Part shown: positions 49,901 through 57,421 of the stretch, piece after piece | Numbering within the stretch: position 1 is the first letter of the stretch | Layout of the letters: every line of letters starts with the position of its first letter | NCBI GenBank assembly: GCA_041570195.1 | Contig: JBFFWQ010000016.1 | Location: forward strand, 1-64,000 | Source: UBA11865 sp041570195 | GTDB taxonomy: Bacteria > Chloroflexota > Anaerolineae > Promineifilales > Promineifilaceae | Direction of reading: 5' to 3' | Length of the DNA: 64,000 bases | Made by a program: the position numbers and the translations under genes | Notes under the pieces: model-generated | The model's input: the letters and a program-made list of their open reading frames with translations, nothing else | Told to the model about the DNA's origin: nothing | Databases searched by the model: none

Positions 49901-50237
49901 CGCCTACCTGGCCTTCGGAACTGCTGAAAGAGGCGGTGATGAAGATGCCTTCCTCTACAACGGTTGGGTTGGCTGCGTCGCCAAAGCCAACCAGCACCCA
50001 GACTCGGTCGGCCACCTCGCCCCACAGGTAGATGGGTTGGCTAATTTCCGGGACGTCGCCGGCTGGTTCAGTTTCCCCGGACGCGGCCGTGGCTTCTGGT
50101 TCAACCTCGGGCGCGACTGTGGGCTCTGGCGCAGCAGGCGTGGCGGTCGGATCTTCTTCCTGGCTACAGGCGGCAAGAACCAGCGCCAAGGCCAGAAAAG
50201 CAATGAGTATCTTCCAATTCAGTCGTTTCCTAAACAT
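46977..50237 (-). CDS. Lipoprotein with seven META domains and two PKD domains
   Basis: A 1086-residue exported lipoprotein. The signal sequence ends in a lipobox (ALVLAACSQ), then a Thr/Pro/Glu linker, then six META/HslJ-type domains in a row; each begins with a W-x-L-V/x-x-G strand (RVWVLVGFG, IWQLVSFG, VLWQALVLNG, LWSLISIG, FWYLASFNG, TWYLVSVG) and has a G-C-N-x-Y/F core with a second cysteine about 30 residues on. Two PKD domains (VWDMGDGT, NWQSGDG) follow and a seventh META domain closes it. META domains are linked to heat-shock or novobiocin tolerance in E. coli HslJ and to surface antigens; here a surface adhesion or scaffold role is inferred. GAGGAG precedes the ATG at 50237. Confidence 0.85.
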   Translation of the reverse strand: MFRKRLNWKILIAFLALALVLAACSQEEDPTATPAAPEPTVAPEVEPEATAASGETEPAGDVPEISQPIYLWGEVADRVWVLVGFGDAANPTVVEEGIFITASFSSSEGQVGGTAGCNNYFTAYESTDDGGLTISGPIGVTMMACEDGMEEEATYLGALETVTGWTLTEEGRLELAYDSGQPYDEKLVYSEGETPLTGPIWQLVSFGDPDSLQSLLSGTTITAEFAPETDATGTVGGNASCNNYTTSYTVDGDQITFGPIGTTRMMCPVGADQETAYLGALETAQTYEIVGPNMQIAYDGGVLNYTSLSLPLENVLWQALVLNGQPIPPEVEITALFNPGEEAGTGTVGGSAVCNSYNTSYETDADTGALNISSPMAMTMAMCPDETLASLESSYMAALETAESYDILGDQMVIHTGSGDIIYTADREPLLGTLWSLISIGDYDDPQPPVEGSSFTAQFSRLPTLPSGTVVGQTGCNVYNATFTANLNEIKINLPSKTNNEECPWGAGNFEVEQQFFLGLNSATEYRILGHVLQIPYGEGETRQVMNFEATEPPTETVIDLTPLDNTFWYLASFNGNPLVPGTEITAGFNVNEDDVTGQISGSGGCNAYNATIGENFGIGPVASTRKACAQPVMEQEGGYFDWLSNAYDYDRAGDQLLISTAHGVLVYNSTPVLDQSLDLQNRTWYLVSVGTLQAVTGSNSTALFAADGSSLSGATGCNDFNGSYKTEPGNKLTISGLTTTRAACTTEALAKQEEALLIFLPSAVGYTVSDTSMQIQTVDGSVINYTSIPPAQPLGPTAVISGPAQADMGELLTYDGSGSTAGSTPVVSYVWDMGDGTVLSGAIVSYSYSAAGAFTVQLTVTDQAGLSSTASQSVQVRPVVEVVPPTAVIEGPSAAFVGESVTFSAANSQPGTGTISTYNWQSGDGNNTGNVPDSTFTTIYSVPGVYYPTVTVIDANNLSDSASMAITVNGNLEGSDWILAGTLEGTSISIQFANGTLSGFAGCNSYNGTYTTPSPGTIAVGPINSSQALCSEEIMAQEQTYLSSLGTASAYTISGSTLTMTTASGQLIFNASMATIQPVPAPVGN

Positions 50238-50262
50238 GATTTGTTGCAGTCTCCTCAATTTT

Positions 50263-50324
50263 GAGCTTTCGGCTTTCAGCCGTCGGCTTTCAGCCGGTCA
50301 GCAGTTAGCTGATGGCGGTTAGCG
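50263..50324. repeat. AGC-rich dispersed repeat
   Basis: GAGCTTTCGGCTTTCAGCC, GTCGGCTTTCAGCCGGTCAG and GCAGTTAGCTGATGGCGGTT in tandem, upstream of the META lipoprotein gene. The remaining part of the 325-nt gap to the acetyltransferase holds only its promoter-like box. Confidence 0.55.
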
Positions 50325-50569
50325 ATTCATTATCAGTGTGTCGCCGCTGGCATCGCCGGCCAGGCAGCCTGTCCCTAAATAGGCAGCAGGCGGAGCCGAA
50401 AGTTCCTCTGGGTTGCTGAAGGGTCGATGATCGACTGCACAGACGATTATCGATTGGCACAGACGCTCGTCGACGGGAAAACGTTGAGAGGGGAAGTGGC
50501 AACCAGTGATTTCTTAACCTGATAGAACGGCCAGCGCCGCCTGCTAAAGGACCAAAATAACCGTAGAAG

Positions 50570-50575
50570 TATAAT
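50570..50575 (+). promoter_or_regulatory. -10 box suggesting a near-leaderless transcript
   Basis: TATAAT ends only eight bases before the ATG at 50584, so initiation about 7 nt downstream would place the start codon at the 5' end of the RNA. No ribosome binding site is visible, and no good -35. Confidence 0.45.
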
Positions 50576-50583
50576 ATAGAATC

Positions 50584-51084
50584 ATGAGCATGAAAAGTGG
50601 CAACCAGATCGAGGAAATGCAGGCGGCCGATTGGCCGGCCGTGCGGATCATATACGCCCAGGGAATCGCCACAGGACAGGCCACATTTGAGACAGAGTGC
50701 CCGGAGTGGCGAACATGGGATGAGAACCATCTGCAAGCGCCGCGACTGGTGATGCGAGCAGACGAGAGGATCGCCGGCTGGGCGGCCTTGAGCCCGGTGT
50801 CGGAGCGCTGCGTTTATGGTGGCGTAGCCGAGGTAAGCGTCTACGTGGCCGAGGCGTACCGCGGCCGAGGCCTGGGCAAGGCCTTGCTGAAGGAGCTGAT
50901 CAAACGCTCTGAAGATGAGGGCATCTGGACCTTGCAGGCCGGTATCTTCCCGGAAAATGAGGCCAGCATGAGTTTACACCTTGCCAGCGGCTTTCGGATG
51001 GTGGGAATTCGGCAACGACTGGGCCAGTTAAATCGCGAGTGGCGGGATGTGGCGCTGCTGGAGCGGAGGAGTGAGAAGATCTAG
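50584..51084 (+). CDS. GNAT N-acetyltransferase, phosphinothricin-acetyltransferase type
   Basis: A 166-residue acetyltransferase. It has the PAT/YncA layout: IYAQGIATGQATFET substrate-loop start, VSVYVAEAYRGRGLGKALL acetyl-CoA site (R/Q-x-x-G-x-G/A pattern RGRGLG), FPENEASMSLHLASGFRMVG near the end. Family members acetylate phosphinothricin, methionine sulfoximine or other small amino compounds with acetyl-CoA. The local start is ATG ATG-like (ATGAGCATG); the first is used here. A TATAAT lies just upstream and there is no Shine-Dalgarno. Its TAG stop begins a dispersed GATCGGGG-type repeat. Convergent with the nuclease gene. Confidence 0.85.
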   Translation: MSMKSGNQIEEMQAADWPAVRIIYAQGIATGQATFETECPEWRTWDENHLQAPRLVMRADERIAGWAALSPVSERCVYGGVAEVSVYVAEAYRGRGLGKALLKELIKRSEDEGIWTLQAGIFPENEASMSLHLASGFRMVGIRQRLGQLNREWRDVALLERRSEKI

Positions 51085-51129
51085 GGATCGGGGAGCGGGG
51101 ATCAGGGATCGGGGGCCGAGGATCGGGAT
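51081..51129. repeat. GATCGGGG-family repeat starting at a stop codon
   Basis: Begins CTAGGGATCGGGGAGCGGGG, continuing ATCAGGGATCGGGGG and GAGGATCGGGA. The TAG is the acetyltransferase stop. The DDAH-like gene at 11376 ends in the same way. Confidence 0.65.
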
Positions 51130-51138
51130 AATAGGAGA

Positions 51139-51169
51139 GACCCCGCAGTTTTCCCAGAGCTGCGGGGTC
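51139..51169. terminator. Hairpin between convergent genes
   Basis: GACCCCGCAG at 51139-51148 pairs with CTGCGGGGTC at 51160-51169, an 11-nt loop between. No clear T run on the + strand, so it may be a bidirectional or factor-assisted terminator for the acetyltransferase and nuclease genes. Confidence 0.55.
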
Positions 51170-51222
51170 CCGTTAACTAGCGCAACCGCTCGCGAACGAA
51201 CGGTACTCTAGGGGCCAACGAT

Positions 51223-53619
51223 TTATTTGAAGAAGAAGCGACTCTCAACCGGGTCGTGGTCGGAGGCCTCCAACGTGGTGCTGGTGTCCTCGTCAAAGAG
51301 TGGGGTCGGCGCCACGTTGTTGAAGTGCAGGATATCTGCGGCCTTGAAGTATTCGAAAAGACCGGGGCTGACCAGGATATGGTCCAGCAACTGCGAGTTG
51401 CCGTCGAAGACGAAGCTGAAGGTCTCGGCCGGCTTCTCCAGGGTAGCCAGGTTGATCAGCGGCACTTCTTCCGGACCACCGGCGACAATGGCCACGGGGT
51501 TGTCTGGCCCTTCACCGGGCTCGCTGAACTGGAAGTCGTTCAGGTCGCCGGCGACCATGACCATAGCGTCGGGATCCTCGTCAAGGATATCGTTGACGAA
51601 GTCGCGGACCACACGGGCCTGGCCCTTGCGCTGAACTTCGGTGGTGCGAACCGGCGGCCAGTTCACGCCGTAGAGCGGGTCGTCGCCGCCCTTGCTCTTG
51701 AAGTGATTACCGATGATGGTCACTTCGTGGTTCATGATGTTGAAGACACCTACCAGCGGCTCGCGGCCCGGGCTGGGGCTAGTCGGCCCGAACCACATCT
51801 CCACGCCGGGGCCGCTCATTTGATAGGCGTCGACCAGAGTGGCGCGATACATGTCGTACAGGAAACCGACCTCGATGCCCCGGCCGTCGCTGGTCTCGAA
51901 GGAAACGGCTTTGTAAGCAGTGCCATTGGACTCGTTGACGATGTCACCCAATTCCTGCAGGATCTCTTCGTTCTCGGTCTCTTGAACGACGATGATCTCG
52001 GGCAAGTCGAGCTCTACTTCGATAGATAGGGCCAGCTTGGCCAGCTGGATCTCCAGTTCCTCGGGTGTAGGCGTGCTGCCCTCATCATCCTTGTCCGGAT
52101 TGTCGATCAAGTCGAACAGATTCTCGATGTTGTAGGTAGTGATGGCGAAATTACCAAAGCCGCCCGATCGCTTGCTGACCGGCATCTTGGGCGTATTATG
52201 GTTCTTGACGTCGAAGGTGTCGGGCTGCAGCTTGTACATGCTGAAGGTGTAGTCCACGACACCGGTCAGCTGACGGACGCGATCCCCAGCGGCAACATTG
52301 ATGGGATCTTCTAACGTGCTGTCGTCGACCATGATCCGTTCTGGGTTGTAGTCGACGATGTAATCGTCGTCGACCATGCCCAGGCTCTGGATCAGGATCT
52401 GCTTAATCTGGGCAAAATAGCCGGAATCCATGTCGGCGTCGGCGTCTTCCTCGGTCAACATACCAAATTCACCAAAGCCATTGGTGGCCGCGACGACAAA
52501 GCCGTTCCTGATGGAAACGCGCATGCCTTCCAGCGGTTCCCAGAAGGCCTCACCATCTGGAATCGCCCAGTTGGGCAGGTCAACGAGAGGCACCGGATCG
52601 GGCAGCGGGTTGCCGGACGAAAGAAGCTCGACAATATAGCCGTCGCCCGGTCGGTCGATGCGCGTTAGCGGCAGGGCGTTGCCGAACTGTTGCTCCTCGG
52701 CATCACCGGTGATTCGGATCAGATCGCCAATCATAGGAATGAAACCGAGCCTGTTGGCGTCGTCAACAAAAATACCGTCGGATGTGGCCGGATCGCCGTC
52801 GCCTTCGACATCCTGGATCCACATGTCGCGGCCGTTGGCGGTGATCAGGGTAATAACGCCTTCGGTGGTGACCACTTCACCCTGGTACGGCGAAAAGCGG
52901 CCGTCACCCTGGATTTCGGGAATAGTCAGCTCAAGTGGTGCACAGCCATCAAAGCCGCCACCGGTGGGCGTATTGTCGCCGGGCAAGACGAAGTCGGCGA
53001 ATTCCCAATCGGCGACGGTGCCGGTGTCGACCCCGTCTTCGAGGCGACGAGCGCCGGCCGGGAAGTCGAAGCCACCGTTGAATGGCACAGGCCCCAGCAC
53101 CGGAGCATCAAAGAAGAATTCATCACCGTCTTCGTCGGCATCCTCATCCTTCAAGGCGATGGCGCTCAGAATGACCTCATCTCCGGTGACAGTCGTGTCT
53201 TGCTCGCCGACGCTACTGGTTTCGGCCAGGGCCAGGGTCAGGCTGCTGTTCTCGAAATAATTGTTAAAAAGCGACGCATCCGGCACTTCACTGTAGTTGT
53301 CGGCGAGACCGGCGCAGTTACCAAACAGAAAGAAGCCGTTGGCGCCGATCTCGTGGAAGGGTTTGAAGTCGAAGCGGCGATCAATATTACCCGGGTTAAA
53401 GGCGTCGCCTTCGACTACAATCAGGCTTAAGCCTTGAAGGGAGTCGCCGGGATTGCCGTAGAGCTCGACGTATTCCGTATCGTCAGTACCACTGTGGTTG
53501 GCCAGAAACTCGTTAATCAAGAGGGGGTCATGGCTTGAGGCCGAAGCTGGCGCCATGAGAACAATGGTGACGACCAACATGGCCGCCAGGATGAGGAAGG
53601 TTTTGAGAGGGCGATTCAT
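51223..53619 (-). CDS. ExeM-like extracellular endonuclease/exonuclease/phosphatase protein
   Basis: A 798-residue exported protein. Signal peptide (TFLILAAMLVVTIVLMAPAS), then a lamin-tail (LTD) domain (PLLINEFLANHSGTDDTEYV), an OB-like nuclease-associated module (ITLITANGRDMWIQDVEGDG), and a C-terminal EEP nuclease with TYNIENLFD, QETENEE, GNHFKSK, GDLNDF and SDHDPVESRF, the ordered catalytic motifs of the DNase I-like fold. This is the layout of ExeM-type secreted nucleases that use extracellular DNA. The start at 53619 has GGAGG before it; 46 upstream codons are open but look non-coding. It converges with the acetyltransferase. Confidence 0.9.
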   Translation of the reverse strand: MNRPLKTFLILAAMLVVTIVLMAPASASSHDPLLINEFLANHSGTDDTEYVELYGNPGDSLQGLSLIVVEGDAFNPGNIDRRFDFKPFHEIGANGFFLFGNCAGLADNYSEVPDASLFNNYFENSSLTLALAETSSVGEQDTTVTGDEVILSAIALKDEDADEDGDEFFFDAPVLGPVPFNGGFDFPAGARRLEDGVDTGTVADWEFADFVLPGDNTPTGGGFDGCAPLELTIPEIQGDGRFSPYQGEVVTTEGVITLITANGRDMWIQDVEGDGDPATSDGIFVDDANRLGFIPMIGDLIRITGDAEEQQFGNALPLTRIDRPGDGYIVELLSSGNPLPDPVPLVDLPNWAIPDGEAFWEPLEGMRVSIRNGFVVAATNGFGEFGMLTEEDADADMDSGYFAQIKQILIQSLGMVDDDYIVDYNPERIMVDDSTLEDPINVAAGDRVRQLTGVVDYTFSMYKLQPDTFDVKNHNTPKMPVSKRSGGFGNFAITTYNIENLFDLIDNPDKDDEGSTPTPEELEIQLAKLALSIEVELDLPEIIVVQETENEEILQELGDIVNESNGTAYKAVSFETSDGRGIEVGFLYDMYRATLVDAYQMSGPGVEMWFGPTSPSPGREPLVGVFNIMNHEVTIIGNHFKSKGGDDPLYGVNWPPVRTTEVQRKGQARVVRDFVNDILDEDPDAMVMVAGDLNDFQFSEPGEGPDNPVAIVAGGPEEVPLINLATLEKPAETFSFVFDGNSQLLDHILVSPGLFEYFKAADILHFNNVAPTPLFDEDTSTTLEASDHDPVESRFFFK

Positions 53620-54030
53620 CGTCGTTGAGCCTCCTTGTGCTCGCCTGGAGTCGCATATTCGCGCCTGAAGGGTGTTTTCCCGACTGGTTGGGAAGGCGGT
53701 TGCGACACACGATTTAGGCAGTTCAAACGGCGCGCCTCTGGCCGGCAATCGCAGCAAAGCGCGATCAGGCGCATATTGCTATAAGGAATGTCGGTTGATC
53801 GCTCTTGGTTCTGTCACCTCCTTCGGCGGTTCGATGCTGCCAAGGCGGGCAAGCATCAGTGCCAAACAGCGGGGTGCTGCCAAACAACTCCACTAACCAT
53901 ACAACTTGCCAGAACTGGACAGGACCAAGCCTCTCACAGCATGACACATGGGCCGCAGTAGGCCCTTCGTCCTATACAGAGTGCTGTGCCGGCAAATTGA
54001 TACATCTCCAACCAACAAACCAGTTGGACC

Positions 54031-54105
54031 TTGAGCGCCTTGCCGTTGAGCGCCTTGCCGTTGAGCGCCTTGCCGTTGAACGCCTTGCCGTTGAACGCCT
54101 TGCCA
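54031..54105. repeat. Five 15-bp tandem repeats in a long gene-free stretch
   Basis: Units TTGAGCGCCTTGCCG at 54031, 54046 and 54061, then TTGAACGCCTTGCCG at 54076 and TTGAACGCCTTGCCA at 54091, with a partial sixth. It lies in the 858-nt gap 53620-54477, in which I see no other gene; short frames there are low-complexity products of this repeat. Confidence 0.85.
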
Positions 54106-54477
54106 TTGAACCGGCGGAAACATTCAGCGATCGACCCGTCGACTTCGGCTAAGGCTGGGGCGGCAGTGAATTTGCGCCCTGCGGCTGATTTGGGATAATC
54201 ATGGGTCTGGCAGCGTCTTTTGCACCTTCCAGTGACTAGGGTTTACACGAGAATAACCAATCATGCGGTCAGGGTCAGAATATCGGCCGGCTGATCGGAT
54301 GACGCCAAACCGGGGCTGTAGATGAGGCCTCGGGCCATGCAAGGGGCCGCGCTCCAACACTCTGTCGCCAAATAGCGCCGAGTCGGAAGATAAATGAATC
54401 CCGGCCGGTGCGAGGGAAAGGGAAGACAACGCCAAACTTATCGTTTTGAAGACCATTTAGCTAAGGAGATTGGAAAA

Positions 54478-54987
54478 ATGGCTGATTTGATAGTACTTGC
54501 TTTTGAAACTGAAGAGGGCGCCGGCGAGATGCGCGACGCCCTGATCAAGCTGCAGAAGCAGCAACTGATTGAACTGGAAGACGCTGCGGTCGTGATCCGC
54601 AAGCAGGACGGCAAGGTCAAGGTGAAGCAGGTAGCTAGCCTGGCCGGCGCGGGCGCTCTTGGCGGCGCCTTCTGGGGCATGCTGATCGGTCTGCTTTTCT
54701 GGGCGCCCTGGCTGGGTTTGGCCATCGGCGCGGTTACCGGCGCGGTTGCTGGCGGACTGACCGACATTGGCGTGGACGACAAGTTCATCAAGGAAGTTGG
54801 CGAAACCATCGAGCCAGGTCACTCGGCGTTGTTCCTGCTGGTTCGCAAGGCGACCGGCGACAAGGTCATCGAGCAGGTCAAGGATTACAACCCGACCGTG
54901 CTGCAGACCTCGCTGTCTGAAGAGCAGGAAGCCAAGCTACGCGAGGCTTTCAGCGGCCACGATGTGGAAGAGGAAGGCGCCGAGTAG
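54478..54987 (+). CDS. DUF1269 family protein
   Basis: A 169-residue protein of the DUF1269 family: strand-helix-strand N-terminus (ADLIVLAFETEEGAGEMRDA), VVIRKQDGKVKV, a hydrophobic glycine-rich hairpin (GALGGAFWGMLIGLLFWAPW, GLAIGAVTGAVAGGLTDIGV), then DDKFIKEVGETIEPGHSALF and an acidic end. Probably membrane-associated; function unknown. The ATG at 54478 has AAGGAG before it; 28 upstream codons are open. It heads a + strand cluster with two more DUF1269-containing genes. A perfect 26-nt palindrome follows 82 nt after its stop. Confidence 0.85.
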   Translation: MADLIVLAFETEEGAGEMRDALIKLQKQQLIELEDAAVVIRKQDGKVKVKQVASLAGAGALGGAFWGMLIGLLFWAPWLGLAIGAVTGAVAGGLTDIGVDDKFIKEVGETIEPGHSALFLLVRKATGDKVIEQVKDYNPTVLQTSLSEEQEAKLREAFSGHDVEEEGAE

Positions 54988-55068
54988 TAGCCTCGCGCTA
55001 GACTCAGTCCCTATCCGGATAGGTAAGAACGTTCCGGCCAAGGTACAGACTAACTCTATGAAGCAGTC

Positions 55069-55094
55069 AAGGGGCGACCGGCCGGTCGCCCCTT
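55069..55094. terminator. Perfect 26-nt palindrome after the DUF1269 gene
   Basis: AAGGGGCGACC-GGCC-GGTCGCCCCTT is exactly self-complementary. It could be a terminator lacking a T run, or a two-fold protein-binding site just upstream of the PRC-barrel gene. Confidence 0.6.
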
Positions 55095-55126
55095 ATGCTA
55101 CAAAGGGACGCAACTAGGAGCTAACG

Positions 55127-56293
55127 ATGAAAGAGATCCCACTTGACGCCAAGGTTCATTGTCGTGATGGACAAGCGGGCACTTCGACGCATATCATCCT
55201 TGATCCGACGTCGAGAAAAGTTACCCATTTTGTCGTCGCGGATGACGAACTGATCGTCGCAAAAAAGTACCTGGTTCCAATCGAGCTGGTGGACAAGACA
55301 GGTCGGGACGCTATCTATCTAGATTGCACGAAGGACGAATTGGCCCAGCAGGAGTCATTCGTCGAGATGCGCTATATTGAGAATCCGGGAATTGAAGCGG
55401 GTTATCCGGCCGATAGCGTTTATCTGGAGCCCTACGTTTCACCACTGGATCTGGCCTACATGCCGGTAGAAGTTGAGCAAATTCCAGCGGGTGAAGTGGC
55501 ATTGCATCGCGGCGCAGTTGTCGAGGCTAGCGACGGCTATGTGGGTCAGCTGGGCGAACTGCTGCTAGATCCCGGAAGCGGCGCTATCACCCATTTCATT
55601 CTGCAGGAAGGGCACGCCTGGGGCAAAAAGGAGATCGCCCTGCCAGTTTCGGCCGTCGACGAGACGCGAGAGAATACAATTATCCTCAATCTTGATAAGG
55701 AAACAGTGGGCAAGCTGCCGGCTATTCCGGTCAAGCGCGACTATGGATCGGCGGAAGATGGCTGGGCCACAGAGTTGTTGGCCAAGATGTTCGACGACGA
55801 GGAGCAAGCTTCCGAATCGCTCAAGCAGGTCAAGCTAATGGCCAGCCAGGAAGGCGCATCGTTCAAATTACGAGACGCCGCCGTATTAGTCAAGGGTGCC
55901 GACGGCACGACCAAGATCACAGAGACGGCCGATCTTGACGCGAAGCAAGGGCGCGTATTTGGGGCGGTCGTGGGCGGCCTGATAGGATTGATGGGCGGCC
56001 CGGTGGGCGTGGTTTTGGGCGCGCTGACCGGAGCCGGCGTGGGGGCATTCGGCGCCAAACATATTGACATGGGCTTTTCGGATGAGTTTCTGCAAGGCCT
56101 GGAGGCTTACCTGGAACCCGGATCATCGGCCTTGCTGATACTGGCCGACCACCGCAAGGGTGATGAACTCTTCCAGTCGTTGGCTGACGGCGAAGGGGTC
56201 CTGATGCGCCATACCCTGACGGATACGATCATTGAAGCATTGACAGCCGCGGCCGACGACGAGGGGACAGAAGGCGACCAATCTACTGAGTGA
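55127..56293 (+). CDS. Two PRC-barrel domains fused to a DUF1269 domain
   Basis: A 388-residue protein. Residues about 1-75 and 120-200 are PRC-barrel domains (MKEIPLDAKVHCRDGQAG, ILDPTSRKVTHFVVADD; then RGAVVEASDGYVGQLGELLL, DPGSGAITHFILQEGHAWGK), small beta barrels found in photosynthetic H subunits, RimM and stress proteins. From about 225 on is a DUF1269 domain with a hydrophobic hairpin (GGLIGLMGGPVGVVLGALTG) and LEPGSSALLIL. The fusion links this cluster's PRC and DUF1269 themes. AGGAGC precedes the ATG. Its transcript end is probably the long hairpin at 56297-56342. Confidence 0.87.
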   Translation: MKEIPLDAKVHCRDGQAGTSTHIILDPTSRKVTHFVVADDELIVAKKYLVPIELVDKTGRDAIYLDCTKDELAQQESFVEMRYIENPGIEAGYPADSVYLEPYVSPLDLAYMPVEVEQIPAGEVALHRGAVVEASDGYVGQLGELLLDPGSGAITHFILQEGHAWGKKEIALPVSAVDETRENTIILNLDKETVGKLPAIPVKRDYGSAEDGWATELLAKMFDDEEQASESLKQVKLMASQEGASFKLRDAAVLVKGADGTTKITETADLDAKQGRVFGAVVGGLIGLMGGPVGVVLGALTGAGVGAFGAKHIDMGFSDEFLQGLEAYLEPGSSALLILADHRKGDELFQSLADGEGVLMRHTLTDTIIEALTAAADDEGTEGDQSTE

Positions 56294-56296
56294 CGG

Positions 56297-56342
56297 CACG
56301 ACTTCCTGCAGGTCACGACGTCGTGACGCGCAGGAAGTTGTG
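56297..56342. terminator. Nested palindromes after the PRC-DUF1269 gene
   Basis: CACGACTTCCTGC at 56297-56309 pairs with GCAGGAAGTTGTG at 56330-56342 (one G:T), enclosing the perfect 16-nt palindrome GTCACGACGTCGTGAC at 56312-56327. Likely a strong transcript-end structure. Confidence 0.6.
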
Positions 56343-56510
56343 ACTTAAAGGGTTACTCAACGGTCGATTTCCTGTTAGAATTGGGTAGCGGTCGGCGCGG
56401 GCACAAATATCAGGTAAGGTCTAGGCCAGCGGTTCAATCAAGAACTTCAAGATTGAACACCCCGCGTAGCCGTGAAGCGACTGTTGGTTGTTCAAAACGA
56501 GGAGTAGATC

Positions 56511-56999
56511 GTGTCAACCATTATCGTTATCACATTTGACAACACCGAGGAAGCCGGCAAGGTGCGCGAAACCTTGCGCCAGGTTGAACACGGTGGATAT
56601 TTGAGCCTGGATGACTCGGCTGTGGTTGTCCGCGATGATGAGGGCAAGTTTCACACCAAGGATCAATTTGACCGGGGGATAAAAGCTGGGGCCGGCGTTG
56701 GTGGACTGTTGGGTTTGCTGCTGGCGGTGGTGTTCGCGCCCCTGGCTGGCCTGGTGCTGGGCGCGGTGGCCGGCGGCCTGATTGGAGCCACCTTTGATCT
56801 GGGTATCAGCAAGAAGTTCATCAAGGATGTGGAGGCTGAAATGGCGCCCGGAACATCGGCCATCTTCTTCGTCATTCGTGAAGGCGATCCGACGATGGCG
56901 ATGGCTTCTTTGAAGCAGTACAAGGGCACCGTGTACCACACCAGTCTTGACCCCGATGACGAGGCGCGCCTGCAGAAGATCTTGAAAGAGCGCAAATAG
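56511..56999 (+). CDS. DUF1269 family protein
   Basis: A 162-residue DUF1269 protein, close in layout to the one at 54478: STIIVITFDNTEEAGKVRET, SAVVVRDDEGKFHT, hydrophobic hairpin GVGGLLGLLLAVVFAPLAGL, then LGISKKFIKDVEAEMAPGTS and FFVIREGD. Function unknown; likely membrane-associated. The start is GTG at 56511 with GAGGAG eight bases before. It is the third DUF1269-bearing gene in 2.5 kb, so duplication in place is likely. Confidence 0.85.
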   Translation: MSTIIVITFDNTEEAGKVRETLRQVEHGGYLSLDDSAVVVRDDEGKFHTKDQFDRGIKAGAGVGGLLGLLLAVVFAPLAGLVLGAVAGGLIGATFDLGISKKFIKDVEAEMAPGTSAIFFVIREGDPTMAMASLKQYKGTVYHTSLDPDDEARLQKILKERK

Positions 57000-57135
57000 C
57001 ATCGGCCTTGGGGCCGACACTGGCCCAGAGTAGCGCCTGATAGCGGAATTGGCCCGATACGACTCAGGCAACAACGAGAGACTCGAAAAGAACCGGTAGA
57101 CGGCCGGCGATAACCGTAGGAGACCAACTTATATC

Positions 57136-57336
57136 ATGGAAGTTAAGACAGAAAGCAAGTTACTACTTAGCGCCTTGTTACTGCTGCCCTTTGCCGCCGG
57201 ACTGGTGATGATAATCAGCGATGCGTGGGGAATCTACCCATACCTGATTTTTCTTGTCGGGCTGCTGGGTTTGCTGTGGTTGTGGATTCCACGGAAGTGG
57301 TTCCGCAAGGAAGACAAACACAAGCAACATAAGTAA
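57136..57336 (+). CDS. Small two-helix membrane protein
   Basis: A 66-residue protein with two hydrophobic helices (LLLSALLLLPFAAGLVMIIS and YLIFLVGLLGLLWLWI) and a very basic tail (RKWFRKEDKHKQHK), so the tail should face the cytoplasm. Not recognised. AGGAGACC lies a little far upstream of the ATG. It belongs to the DUF1269/PRC cluster by position. Confidence 0.65.
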   Translation: MEVKTESKLLLSALLLLPFAAGLVMIISDAWGIYPYLIFLVGLLGLLWLWIPRKWFRKEDKHKQHK

Positions 57337-57421
57337 ATAGGGTCTTATTGCCAGGAAAGGGCTGCCCGCGTGCCGCAGGTAGCGCCCGATAGGCAAAGAT
57401 CTTGCACCTGGCTGGGAGGCG

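Noticed and set aside
53805..54152. 115-codon frame over the 15-bp array
   Set aside because: Most of it is repeat-derived (VERLA units) and the rest has no coding character.
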